A stretch of DNA of 64,000 bases, from NCBI GenBank assembly GCA_035235625.1, contig CP141150.1:14946330-15010329 (forward strand), written 5' to 3'. Positions within the stretch are counted from its first letter, which is position 1, and each line of letters opens with the position of its first letter. Source of the stretch: Saururus chinensis. Lineage: Eukaryota; Streptophyta; Magnoliopsida; Piperales; Saururaceae. The notes below the pieces were generated by a model. It saw only the letters and a program-made list of their open reading frames with translations. It had not been told where the DNA came from and did not search any database. The position numbers were made by a program, and so were the translations under genes. Of this stretch, positions 34,565-47,312 are shown piece by piece.

Positions 34565-36693
34565 TGTAACGACCTGACCCGAGCCGGGCCCACAAAAATC
34601 ACTAATAGAAAATTTTCTTTTCCTTAAGCTAGGAATCATCGTCTGTGTGCGAGAGGTCCAACGTTCATCTACGCACTACGGAGCTTTAAGGCTTTCTCGT
34701 ACGTAGGCTTATGTTGTAACGAACACATACACACAACGAAGCTTCATAGTTCGTCGCATGTAAAACAAAATTAAACATATTATTTATAATGATTTGGATC
34801 GGGCCAACATTGCCTTGCCGTTGGTTGCCTACATACGTATTGGATATTATTCCAATATGATCGGATCCGAACTTAGTTCTGCCTAATGGCTACTACATAC
34901 ATCAGGTATCACATAGTCATATACATATAATATACATATCTCCGAATATTTAATTGGAAGTATACAAAAACTCATCATATATCGGAGTCAAGCGGAAGTT
35001 AATAAATTAACGAAATCATACATCTCGCTCTACCACAGAGCGAGATCAAAATCACATACACCTGTCTCGCTCCTATTACTGAGTCGAGACTAAGCACATC
35101 ACCCGGCTCGCTCTATCACTGAGCCGAGACCGGACACACATACACCATACGTCTCGCTCTACCAGAGAACAAGACGAAACATATTTATAGGTCTCGTCTA
35201 CCATTGAGTCGAGACTGAAAACATACTACATGTCTCGCTCTATTACTGAGCCGAGACCGAACACACACATCACACGTCTCGCTCTACTCTAGAGCGAGAC
35301 CACGCACATCATGACATAAAAGTACACATCATGGCATATAAGCACACATCATTCTATAATTAAAACGGGAGATCAGAAATGCTTATGCCCCTCATGTCTT
35401 GCGAGGTAGTAGAATTCGGAGTTGCTTGTATGAGCATCCTCCCTTTCAGATCCGAAGAGAGTAGACGGAGCTTCCTCTAGCCTCCATATGTTCCTCGTCT
35501 TGCATATGACGTACAAACGTTCACCTTGCCAGAGACTCTTCTCGTTTTTAGCGCCCATGGGCGGCGGACAGAACCTTCCTTAGTTGAGGATGTTCCTCAG
35601 ACATTGTGGCTCTTCAATGGAAGATAGGGACTCCCCTACTCTAGATTACTCCTCTTGTTGTGGCCCGACAACTTCGGACAGAACCCCATCTTGCTTCGGT
35701 GCTCGAGGATGACGGGCAGAGTCTTTCCTTGTCTCAGGGTATTTCCTCCTCATATGGTCGCCAACCTGGAAAACAGAGCCCTCCATCATGTAGAACACAC
35801 TCGATTTAGTCAAGAACTCCTCTTGAATTGACTAAATCGGAGTTGGGATGGTTAGAAACAGTGAAAACGAAGTTGGTTGGTGCTTGAAGACAACGGGCAG
35901 AACCTCTCCTTATCTTGGGGCGTTTTCTCCTTATACGTACTCCAACTCGAAGAAAGGACCCCTCCATCACGTAGAGCACGCTCGATTTAGTAGGAAACGG
36001 GTCTTGAACGGCCTTAATCGGCCTCAGAACTGTGAAAAACGGGGCAGAAGAAGTTCCCCTCCAAAATGGAACGAAATGGGGGTTTTTATAGCCCCCGAGC
36101 CGCGCCGAAACCGCTGCTCCGCGCCGCCAAAACCGGCAACACCGCTGGTTTTTGGCGGCGGCACCCACCGAAGCCACATTGGTCACGCCCACACATTACG
36201 CAGGTCGCACCCGCGCGAACCTGCAGCGCCCGTGGGCGCGCGCCAGGGGCACCCGTTTTAACGCAGCGCCCGCAGTTTCGCGGGCGCGCGTTGCGCCGCA
36301 CCGTGCAGCAGCGGCCCGCGCAGCGCCGTTCTTCTTTTATTATATATTTTTATACTCAAAATTACAAATGCGCGCAACTTCCTACCCCGGATTCGGATTC
36401 ACGCGTTCTTAGTACCGTTGGACTCGTATCGATGAGCCCTTCGATACAAACCCACTTAAAGTAGTGTATTGTGCTCTTTCCAAGTGGGTCTCGCCTATAT
36501 TATACATTTCCCGAGGTCATCACTTCCGGTCCCGACCTCTGTTTCACGCGTTCTTCGAATCGTTACGCTCGTTATGCCAATCTCTACCTGGCTACAAGTA
36601 TTTCATCTAATGAAACCCCTTAACATTAATCTCAAATAACCACATTACCCTTAACCCTCCTGGGTTAAGCGTAACCGAAAACGGGTCGTTACA
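34565..36693. mobile_element. Solo LTR nested in CACTA element 2
   Basis: A 2,129 bp element beginning TGTAACGACCTGACCCG and ending CGGGTCGTTACA, flanked by the exact 5 bp duplication acatg (34560-34564 and 36694-36698). On both outer sides the G-rich CACTA sequence (GCAGGGGGGAGAGGGG type) continues, proving insertion into it. TGTAACGACC/GGTCGTTACA ends are common on Ty3/gypsy LTRs. No internal region or second LTR is present, so it is a solo LTR left by recombination. The internal part includes a minisatellite and a GC-rich stretch (36070-36330). Confidence 0.88.
35010..35315 (+). repeat. Minisatellite of GTCTCGCTCT/AGAGCGAGAC units in the solo LTR
   Basis: About seven units of roughly 40-48 bp. 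Each contains a small palindrome GTCTCGCTCTA...AGAGCGAGAC or the variant GGCTCGCTCTA...GAGCCGAGAC, separated by CACATACAC-like spacers. The two arms change together between units, so each unit stays self-complementary. Confidence 0.8.
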
Positions 36694-37229
36694 ACATGAG
36701 CAGGGGGGAGAGGGGGGGCGGAGAAGGGGGAGGCGGGACCAGAGGGGGTGGGAGGGTGGCGGAGGACGGCGCCACCCCGCCGGACTCAGGTCCCCATGGA
36801 AGGGGGGCGGAGCAGAGGGGAGAATGGAGACCGAGAGGGAGGAGGGGGCATCGGGAGGGATGAAGGGGCATCAGACGGGGTTGGGGGCCGGAGGACGGCG
36901 GTGCACAGGCAAAGGGTGGCGGAGGCGACGGGACAGTGCAGCTGCGCGGAAGCAAGTGACGGGCGGGGGACGTGGGGCAAATGGGACTTGGGGGAATTTT
37001 ATAAGCAACGGGCAAAATTTCGCCCGCGCCCAAAATTTCCCCAAGTGGGCGGAAATTCGCCCACGTACATTATTTTTTTTACAAAAATTAATTATTAGTG
37101 ATGGTCCTCATTACCATCGCTATTTGTAATTTTCAGCGACGTATCATACATGCATATCTAAATATAGTATTTATAGCGACGTATAGTACAATACGTCGCT
37201 AAATACAATTTTTTATTATTTAAAATTTT

Positions 37230-40200
37230 CATTCTCTCCAAACTCTCTCTCTCTCTCTACACTATTCACTCACTCTCTCCCCTCTTTCCCTCTCCTCTCT
37301 CTCTCTCCCTCACCTCTCTCTCTCCTCTCTCTCCCCAGCTCCTCTCTTTATCCCTCTCCTCTCTCCTCTCTTCTCCCTTCCTCTCCTCTCTTCCCTCTCC
37401 TCTCTCTCTCTCCCTCTCCTTTCTCTCTCCCCCGCCTCTCACTCTCTCCTCTCTCTCCCTCTCCTCTCTCCTCTCTCTCTCTCCCTCTCCTCTCTCTCCC
37501 TCTCCCTCTCCTCTCTCTCTCTCCCTCTCCTCTCCTCTCTCTCTCCTCTCTCCCTACACACTATCCCTCCTCGAATTTCAAATTTTTAAGATTTTTATTC
37601 TATAAATTAATTTTTAAAATAAAAAAAAGAATTAATTGAAATCATATTAGCGATGTATAATTTTATACATCATTAATACATATACTAACAGCGACATCAA
37701 TGTATATATGTTGCTGTTAGTATTTATTTTAAGTTTTATTTTTTATTTTAAAAAAATAAAAATTAATAAAATAATTAAAATAAAATTACTCTCTCCTCTC
37801 TCTTCTCCCTCTCTCTCTCTTCCCTCTCCTCTCTCTCTCTTCCCTCTCCTCTCTCTCCCTCTCCTCTCCTCTCTCTCTCCCTTCCCCTCCTCTCTCTCTC
37901 CCACTCCTCTCTCCCCCCTCTCCTCTCTCCCTACACACTATCTCTCTTCTAATTTTAATTTTTTAAGATTTTTATTCTTTAAAATTAATTTTAAATATTA
38001 AAAAATTAATTAAAAGAAATCATATTAGTGACGTATAATTTCTTACGTCGCTAATACATATAGTAATAGCAACATATATGTATATACATTAATATTAGTA
38101 TTTATTTTAAGTTTTATTTTTTATTTTAAAAATAAAAATAAAATAATTAAAATAAAATTACTCTCCCTCTCCTCTTCCTCTCTCCTCACTCCCTCTTATC
38201 CCTCTCGTCTCTCCTCTCCCTCTCCACTCTCTTTCTCTCTTCCCTCTCCTCTCCTCTCCCCTCTCTCTCCTCTCTCCCTCTTATCCATCTCATCTCTCTC
38301 CTCCCTCTCCTCTCTCCTCTCCTATCTCCCTCTCCTCTCCTCTCCTCTCCTCTCTCTCTCTCTCCCCTCTCTATCTCTCTCCCTCTCCTCTCTCCCTCTC
38401 CTCTCCTCTCTCTCTCCCGCTCCTCTCTCTCTCTTCCTCTCCTCTCTATCTCTCTCCCTCTCCTCTCTCTCCTCTCTCCCTACACACTATCTCTCCTCTA
38501 ATTTCAAAATTTTAACATTTTTTATTCTTTAAAATTAATTTTAAAAATTAAAAAATAAATAAAAGAAATCATATTAGCGACATATATAATTATATGTCAC
38601 TAATATATCACGTATTAGCAACGTATTATTTTATACGTCGCTAATACATATACTAATAACGACGTATATGTATATATGCTGCTCATAGTATTTATTTTAA
38701 ACTTTATTTTTTATTTTAAATATAAAAAAAATTAAAATAAAATTACTCTATCTCTCCTCTCTACTCTCTATCTCTCTCTTCCCTCTCCTCTCTCTCCCTC
38801 TCTCTCCCCTCTCTCAATCTCTCTCCTCTCTCCCTCTTATCCCTCTCCTCTCTTTCCTCTCTCTTTCTCCCTCTCCACTCCTCTCTCTCCCCTCTCCTCT
38901 CTCCTCCCTCTCCTCTCCTCTCTCCTCTCTCCCTACACACTATATCTCATCTAATTTCAATTTTTTAATATTTTTTATTTTTTAAAAGTAATTTAAAAAA
39001 AAATTAAAAGAAATCATATTAGTGATGTATATGATTATACATCACTAATATGTCATGTATTAGTGACATATAATTTTATACTTCGCTAATACATATGTAT
39101 ATATGTCACTATTACTATTTCTTTCCAGTTTGTTTATTTTAAAAATATAAAAATTAAAATAAAATTAAAATAGAATTACTCTCCCTCTCCTCTCCCCTCT
39201 CTCTATCTCTCTCCTCTTCCTCTCTCCTCACTCCCTCTTATCCCTCTTCTCTCTGTCCTCTCCCTCTCCTCTCTCTCTCTCTCTTCCCTCTCCTCTCGCC
39301 TCTCTCTATCTCTCTCGTCTCTCGCTCTTATCCCTCTCCTCTCTCTCTCTTCCTCTCCTCTCTCTCCTCCCTCTCCCTACTCTCTATCTCTCCCCTCTTC
39401 CTCTCTCTCTCTCCTCCCTCTCCTCTCTCTCTCCTCCCTCTCCTCTCCCTCTCCTCTCTCCCTCTCCCTCTCCTCTCCTCTCTCTCTCCCTCCCTCTCCT
39501 CTCTCCCTCTCCCTCTCCTCTCCTCTCTTTCTCTCCCTCTCCCTCTCCCTCTCCTATCCCCCCTCTCTCCCTCCCTCCCTCTCATCTCTCCCTACACACT
39601 ATCTCTCCTCTAATTTCAAATTTTTAATATTTTTATTCTTTAAAATTAATATTAAAAATTTTAAAAAAATTAAAAGAAATCATATTAGCGACATATATAA
39701 TTATACGTCACTAATATGTCACGTATTAGCAACGTATAATTTTACAATTTGCTAATACATATACTAATAGCGACGTATATGTATATACGTCGATATTAGT
39801 ATTTATTTTAAGTTTATTTTTTATTTAAAAAAACAATTAATAAAAAAATTATAAAAAATTAAAATAAAATTTCTCTCCCTCTTCTCTCTATCTCACTCTT
39901 CCCTCTCCTCTCCACTCTCTCTATCTCTCTCCTCTTCCTCTCTCCCTCTTATCCCTCTCCTCTCTCTCCTCCCACTCCTCTCTCTCTCCCTCTCCTCTAA
40001 TTTTAATTTTTTAACATTTTTATTTTTTAAAATTAATTTTAATTTTTTTAAAAAGAATTAAAATAAATCATAATAGCAACTTACATAATTATACATTGCT
40101 AATTTGTCACGTATTAGCGACATATAATTTTATATATTGCTAATACATATACTTATAGCGACGTATATGTATATACGTCGCTATTAGTATTTGTTTTAAA

Positions 40201-41385
40201 TGTTATTTTTTATTTTAAAATAAAAAATTAAAATAAAATTAAAATAAAATTTCTCTCCCTCTCCTCTCACCTCTCTCTATCTCTCTCCTCTCTCCCTCTT
40301 ATCCCTCTCCTCTCTCTCTCCCTCTCCTCTCCTCTCTTTCCCTCTCCTCTCTTTCCCTCTCCTCTCTCTCCCTCTCTCTCCTCTCTCCCTACAGACTATC
40401 ACTCCTCTAATTTTAATTTTATAAAAGAAATCATATTAGCAACATACATAATTATATGTAACTAATATGTCATGTATTAGCGATGTATAATTTTATACTT
40501 TACTAATACATATACTAATAGTGACGTATATGTATAAACGTTGCTATTATTATTTATTTTAGGTTTTATTTTTTATTTTAAAAATAAAAAAATTAATAAT
40601 TTTTTTTAAAAAAATTATAATAAGAATACTCTTCCTCTCCTCTCTCTCTCTCTTCCCTCTCCTCTCTCTGTATCTCTCTCCTCTCCTCTCTCCTTGCTCC
40701 CTCTTATCCCTCTCCTCTCTCTCCTCCCTCGCTTCTCTCTCTCTCTCCCTCTCCTCTATCTCTCTCTCTCTTCCCTCCCCCTCTCTCTTCCCTATACTCT
40801 CTCTCCTCACTCTCTCTCTATTTTATTTTTATTTTTTTTAAAATTTAAAAAAGCCATTAGCGACGTAAATATATACACGTCGCTAATACTACGGTGTATT
40901 AGCGACGTATACATATATACGTCACTAATATACTGTAGTATTAGCGACGTATACATGTATAAGTCGTTAATACTCTTTTAAAAAAAAATTAATATCCCCC
41001 CTCTCCTCTCCTCTCTCTCTCCCCTCTCTCTCTCCTCTCTCTCCCCCATCTCTCTCTCCTCCCTCTCCCTCTCTCCCCCCTCTCTCCCTCTCTCTCCTCA
41101 CCCTCTCTCCCTCCTCACCCTCTCTATCCCTCTCCCCTCTCTCTCTCTCCTCTCCTCTCTCTCTCTCTCCCTTCTCTCCTCTCCTCTCTCTCACCTCCCT
41201 CTCCCTCTCTCTCTCCTCCCTCACCCTCTCTCTCTCCTCATTGTCTCTCTCCTCACCCTCTCTCCCTCTCATCTCTCCTCACTCTTTCTCTCTCCTCATC
41301 TCAGTCTTCCCTTTCTCCCCCTCCCCCTCACTCTCTCTCCTCTCTCTTCGATTCCTTTCATCTCTCTCTTCACTCTCTCTTTTAT
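37230..41385. repeat. Satellite-like array of CT microsatellite blocks and CGACGTAT palindromes
   Basis: A higher-order tandem array. Each unit has a CT-rich block (CTCTCTCC variants, about 100-400 bp), the phrase CCCTACACACTATCTCTC (near 37554, 37931, 38480, 38932, 39591 and 40389), an AT-rich piece ending AAAAGAAATCATATTAG, two or three palindromes of the form TAGCGACGTATA...TATACGTCGCTA, and TATTTATTTTAAGTTTTATT leading back to CT. Spacing runs from about 380 to 800 bp, mostly because CT block length varies. The last part (40980-41385) is almost pure CT. Confidence 0.88.
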
Positions 41386-41999
41386 TATAAATTATATTTT
41401 AAATTAATAAGAAAATTTAAGAAATAAAATATATTATATCTAAATAGTGAAAGCTTAATCTATTATTAACACTAAGTTTTATTAAAAATTTAATATTTAT
41501 TTATTAAATATACAAATAGTGAATATTGAATAAAATATATATTATATTTAGGAAGTGTTTTTAATTTTATTTATTACTTATTAAATAAAATTAATTAATA
41601 AAGCTATTCGTGACTCTTGTAAATAAGCGTCACTATTACTAATGCTATTTGCGACGTTTATTTTAAAGAGTCACTAATAATTTAAAATTTTTATTTTAAA
41701 TTAATAACTAATATCAGGACTATTAGCGACGCTTACGATAAGTGTCGCTAATAGTTATGTTTTTTTTTCTTTTTTTTTGTTAAAATATATATCTTTTAGC
41801 AACGTTTATATAAAGCATCGCTAATATGATTAGTATTAGCGACGTTTTAAACTATGCATCGCTAATATGACTATTAGTGACGCATAATAAAATACATTGC
41901 TAATAGTTCACTTTTTTGCGATGCTTTTGTATGCATCGCAAATAGTTATTTTTAGCGACGCTTACATTTGTGTCGCTAATACTACATTTTATTGTAGTG

Positions 42000-43984
42000 A
42001 ATGCCGTTTAAACACAAGTTTAAATTGGTATATAATATAAAGGTATTTTAGTGAAACTATTTAATTAAATCTTTTTAGATAATGAGCACATGTTAACCTA
42101 CTACTGGTTGTTGATACAATATTGGCCACACTTTTTATGTTATTTTGGTTTTAACTTTTTAATGTTTATATATTTTGCACTCCTGAATTGAGATTCATGT
42201 ATTTTTAATATTGGTGGAAACTCTCGACAAGCTCTATCGAATGAGATCTGACGAGTATGTTTTCCTAAATTTGTTTGTAGCTCCCACTCATTAACATGCT
42301 TTACTAAAATAAATTTTTATATCTTTACCTATATATATTATATGTGTTCAGATTAATGTATTTTTAATGTCATTGAAAAAATCCCAACAAGTTCTATCAA
42401 ATGAGACCCGTCGCCAAATGAATCTTGAATATGAATAATGTGTCTCAAGGTTTAAAGACTATCAATTCTAATATACTTTAACTTTATTTTTTTATTTAAT
42501 ATAAATTTACATACATAATGCAAGTACATTCTTGTTATATAAAAGTCTAATGGAGCTAAGAGTAGCCGCATCATCAAATTACAACTTATGATCAAAACAA
42601 ACATTGGCACCGGAAGAATTCTAATTCACCATCAGATTTTTTTTTATCAGAGTACACTAATTTGCTTTGACCAGGCCCAGTTTCACAAATGCCTCAATCT
42701 GAAAGCCAGCATCAGTGAATTGCTGTCCATTGGGGGCCCAACATGACACCAAAACGGCCAACCGCTTCATTGGCAAATGCAGTGGACCAAAACACTAGAA
42801 GGACATACGCCATCACCAATTCCAAAGAAACCTTATAGGCAAATAAATAAATTAGGGTTGCATAGTCAGACATGCCTAAAATCTAAACACTAACAATAGT
42901 ACATCACCATGCTTATCACTGTTGACGAAAGACTATTATACAATTAACCCTCCTTGGATGCATAGATTATTAAATAAATTGAAATGTTTAGTCATATTAT
43001 CTTTCGTGGCTACGACCCATGACAAGAGTAAATTAGACAAGCCAAGCATTTACTTTCTCGTGATTCGTGAAGGTATTTATGAATGGACACGTCTAGCCTG
43101 ACTAGTCTTTATGGCCGAAACTCTACATCACCTATATTCAAAGCCCGCTTCAAGGAAGTTGATATTTTTTATTTTATTTATATTAAAAAAAATTAATCAA
43201 ATAGAAAAAATAAGTCACACTTGAAATTTTAATAAGCTTTTGATATAAAAAAAGTAAAGTATGAACATTATTTTTAACTATGAAGTGTTTTTCATGTTCC
43301 GCATGCACGGACAATGAGTCGAGCATAAGCCACGCATGGGAGCTTTACACTTAGCTCATTGTTTGTGCAGAGCATGAAAAATGCTTCCCTTTAACCATAC
43401 TTATATCGTGTATTTCCCACTGGGAGAGAATGGTGCCAATGCATATATGGGACCCAACTAATATGAATTAATATTAGTAGCGCCATAGTAGGGTTTTACT
43501 TGTTGCTAATTTTAACTTTGTAAGATTATACCTTACACTCTCGAATTCGAATGCGCTCGTTCTTGGTGTCATTAGAAACAAATTGACAATCTCTATCAAA
43601 TGAGATATCACATGACTAAGTTTTCTTGAAACTTTTTTTTAGGTCCCTTGCATACATATTTCTCAATAATATTTTTTTTACATTTTTGCCTATGCTACAC
43701 ATATTCACATTCGTCTATTTTTTAAGCCATTAAAAAGCTTCTAACGAACTCAATCAAATAAAATTCATCGCCAAACGTGTCCTAAATATAAATGGTGTGC
43801 TCCACGACATGAAGTCCTTCGACACCATTACCTTCACTAATGTATAATCTAATATTTAGCTTATGAGATTTGAACTCTCAACACTCACAATTCTATGCGC
43901 GTATAATATGTGATCATTGTAATCTTAAAAGCATGTATTGTAACTATCATATAAGGGGGACTTTTGTTTAATACATAATTTATT

Positions 43985-44026
<42 letters not shown>

Positions 44027-44787
44027 CTAAGTGATATTTATAGGTGAAATACGTGTGCATTGTTGCTAATTAATTTAAACAAGAGTTATACAATAATATA
44101 TCTTCTATGAATTTATCTAGTGACTCATACTCAATAGTGAGCTATTTGACAATAAACGGGTACTTCCCCGCCCTTTGTTTTAGCTAGCCCACCCCGCGCA
44201 TACATAGACATTGAAAAACCAGTGTTTAGTGGATGGTAGATATTGACCTCTGTGCAAAGGGAGTGTACTGGCTAAAGAAACGGTGATGAACAGGCAGATA
44301 CGTACGTTGAGGTTGTTATCTAATTATCAATCTCTGGGACTAAACACCTTAATTAGTACACGTGAATCTGCAATCCATCTGTAAAAACATGAAGGAGCTA
44401 CTCTTATATGTTGTACAAATAGCTTATTTAATTTCATCATCACTATCTGACTAAAATTAATTCTTATTTTAGTATTATTTGTACCAACACATGATTACAA
44501 CCTTTCAACTATAAAAAAGAAAAGAAGAAATCTTTAATTAAATAACACCATACCTGATATGCTCTCATATAGTATGGTGTTTTGCTCATTCGTGGCAATT
44601 AATTTTTGAAGTAGCTAAACATTAGTATCTGTTTTTTATACAACATGGCCGGTCAGGATCTGGGAATACGTGGAACACCTTCTTTTCGCTTGAAGAAGTT
44701 TCCATGATTGCAAACTTAAGCAATCTTCACATGAATGCTGTGTAACTATGCATGCTATATATTGAGCACACAAATGTATATATATAG
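42000..44787. other. Intergenic region upstream of the O-methyltransferase
   Basis: AT-rich DNA with no supported gene. It contains a pure AT microsatellite at 43990-44022. The part from about 43950 to 44787 is repeated at 48065-48870 upstream of the truncated second copy, marking it as the duplicated promoter region. A TATA-like GTATATATATAG lies at 44776-44787, just before the first possible start codon. Confidence 0.55.
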
Positions 44788-45576
44788 ATGTTAGTAATAT
44801 CAAAGACAAGCACAAGGAATCACATGGGAGTTAAAGGTGAAGAAGCTGTTCACTCTGAGCTTCAAATATGGAAGCTTGCGTTGGGGTTCACCGGCCCAGC
44901 GGTTGTAAAGTGTGCAATTGAGCTCGGCATCGCTGATGTCCTCGATGGCCATCGGCAGGCAATGACGCTGGTGGAGCTCGCCGATGCACTGGACTGTGCC
45001 CCTTCTTTCCTTCACCGCATCATGCGCTTCCTTGTCCACAAAGGAGTCTTCAAGGAGGAGATTGCCACTCGAGAAGGGAAGGATGTCGCCGCCTATGCCC
45101 TCACTGCTGTCTCCCACCGCCTAATTGGCAGTGGTGACCAGAGCCTGGCCGCATTGGTTCAGCTAGAGGTGAACCCTATGATGGTGAATCCATGGCATTT
45201 CTTGAGTACTAGGGTCAGGTCCAATGGTTCACCCGCCTTCAGTGGGGCACATGGGGAGGATGTGCGGAGCCTTACTAGCCATAGTCCGGTGCAAAGCAAG
45301 CTGATCAATGATGCAATGGCATGTGATGCAAGGATAACAATGAAAACCCTAATTGATGAGCGTGTTGAAGTCTTCGATGGAGTGAAGACTGTACTTGATG
45401 TTGGAGGGGGTAATGGGACTGCCATGGGGACCTTAGTGAAGGCATGCCCTTGGATAAAAGCTGTTAATTTTGATCTTCCTCATGTTGTGAATTTCGCCCC
45501 TAAGATAGACGGTGTGGATCACGTTGAAGGAGATATGTTTGTTAATGTGCCCCATGCAGATGCAATTTTTCTGAAG

Positions 45577-47312
45577 GTATTGTATGGTTCTAAGCTTCAA
45601 TAGGGTCACTTAGTTTCCTATTATTATCTTATCGCATAGGCAAAAAAGTATCAAACATTTGGCTATAATTAATATTATTGGGATAAAATTCGTAAATTTT
45701 GAGAATTGAGACAATATTTCACAACTATATGTTTGACCTACGATTTGAAGGATTTAATGAATATTTGACAAAAGTTCATAGACACAACTATTTTATGATG
45801 GTAAATCCTAAATAATTATAATAATGATAGCTCTCACTCATGTATGTGGCCACTAAATTGTATATATTGCATATAAAGAGAGCATCTAGTGTGACCGATT
45901 TCTATGACTGGAGCTCCATGACCAGCCCATATGGGTCTCTGGACATGGCACATAAGGGGGCACGTCGACGACGATGGGAGAGCCGGTAATGGTGGCAATG
46001 TTTGTCAGGACTCAGGTACCCCACCCACATGCTACGTTTTGACCAGTAGGCCAAGCCAAGTCAAGCGAGCAGGGACGGAGCCAAGGGGGGACTAGAAGGG
46101 GCCATGCCTGCCCGCCTTGAGCTATTTTCCTAGCTCCACCTTTGCATGTGAGGCCAATCCATGACTGGCTGGCTAGGCTGTGGCGAACCTTACTTCCCAG
46201 AAATAATACAATTTTTCATGAAAATGACATGATTGTGTTGTTTCTTATATGCTTTCCTTAATTGTATTTTTTTATCGAAAAAATGTGTTTGTGATGGCAT
46301 GATTCGTCTTCAGTGATGGTAAACGTTGGTTTGGCCATGCAAGTAGCGGGATGGATAGAGTTCCCACAAGGTAAAAAAAAAGAAAGATAAGACAATTGTG
46401 CCATTTTAGAGTGAATATTTGTATGTTGTTTCTGGTGGGTAGGGGCAACAGCACTCCTGATAGGTGGTGATGGTGCTCCGGGTAGGTGGCAGCAGTGCTC
46501 TGGGTAAGTTGGTGGCCAATTCATGTGGGAGTAGCCATAGCGGTTGAGCTCTGAGGGCAAAGAAGGAGGCAGGAATCCAAACAATGGTGGCTGTCGTAGA
46601 ACATGGCAGAAGTCATGCGGCAACACTAACTCATATATATAGTTTTCTTGCGCTAGTGGTGTGCCAAACCTTCGGCCAAGAGCTGTACGGAATGTTCCTT
46701 CAGGTGGCCGTGGATGCGGAGCTCCGGTGAAGGCGGCTGCAGAGCCCATGTGGGCAATTGATTAGGAAATTTTTATGGACTTGGATAGTTTAGTCTATCT
46801 TTTAAATATATATTCACTCCATTTTAAAATAATAGTTCCAGTTAGTAAAAAACTTTATTCAATAATAATAGTTCTATTTTAGTAAATTTAAGTGATTGGA
46901 TGCTTAAAAAAAAACATCATAAGTTTATTTTCCCTTCTCTTAGATGTGAATTTCACCATTTAATAAAAATTACTCTTTTTTCAATTGTAGCTGTTAATTT
47001 GGGGCAGAGGGAGTATAATTATTAATTTTATTTGATAAAAGTTTAGAAGATATGATTATGTGTTATTAGCAAATTATATTTGTTGCCCCGATACACTTCA
47101 ACCAATCGTCTTAGACTCCATTTATTTTCTTAATTAAAGTGATTTAGCAAAAAAACTTAAAGTGCATATGGGATCCATAACTCTTTCTGATAACATTCTT
47201 GTTGCTTGGCATATTTTTTTTCATCATCTTAACAAGTGCCTGATTTACCAATGAATGATATTTCATATTTCTTTTAATATGAAACTTTACTCAAAATTTT
47301 ATTTTGTTGAAG
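45577..47312 (+). other. Intron of the O-methyltransferase
   Basis: 1,736 bp with a GT donor and AG acceptor, long for this family. It contains a GC-richer unassigned stretch (45890-46750) and a Stowaway-like MITE. A short piece (45820-45885) resembles 47800-47860 downstream of the gene. Confidence 0.7.
46811..47016. mobile_element. Stowaway-like MITE in the O-methyltransferase intron
   Basis: Ends are CACTCCATTTTAAAATAATAG on the left and AATTTGGGGCAGAGGGAGTA on the right, of the CTCCCTC type with TA-rich flanks. About 205 bp, AT-rich, non-coding. Confidence 0.6.

Larger units (their letters stand above)
33499..41999. mobile_element. CACTA-type element 2, large non-autonomous composite
   Basis: Starts CACTACAACAAAA at 33499 and ends ATTTTATTGTAGTG at 41999. 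The left subterminal array (33520-34110) and right array (41590-41980) consist of palindromic TTAGCGACG...CGTCGCTAA modules. Between them are a G-rich segment (34190-34559), a nested solo LTR, a second G-rich segment (36699-37065), a CT/palindrome satellite array (37230-41385) and AT-rich DNA (41386-41590). No transposase frame exists. Flanking triplets gca and aat do not match, so either the duplication has decayed or the ends belong to two copies. The many open frames in the CT blocks are low-complexity artefacts. Confidence 0.75.

Noticed and set aside
34157..34639. Gly-rich and Pro-rich open frames
   Set aside because: Same explanation: the G-rich core of CACTA element 2, and one crosses the solo LTR boundary.
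35806..36464. Open frames on both strands in a GC-rich stretch
   Set aside because: They lie inside the solo LTR and show no recognizable domain.
39328..41272. Long open frames rich in Arg, Glu and Gly on the minus strand across the CT blocks
   Set aside because: They are translations of CTCTCC microsatellite DNA and have no domain or start context.
37230..41385. CRISPR-like or integron-like repeat array
   Set aside because: The repeats are transposon modules in a plant genome with variable low-complexity blocks; there are no unique spacers of constant length and no associated proteins.
43990..44022. AT repeat as possible cruciform or origin
   Set aside because: It is a simple AT microsatellite, common in plant DNA; nothing else supports a function.
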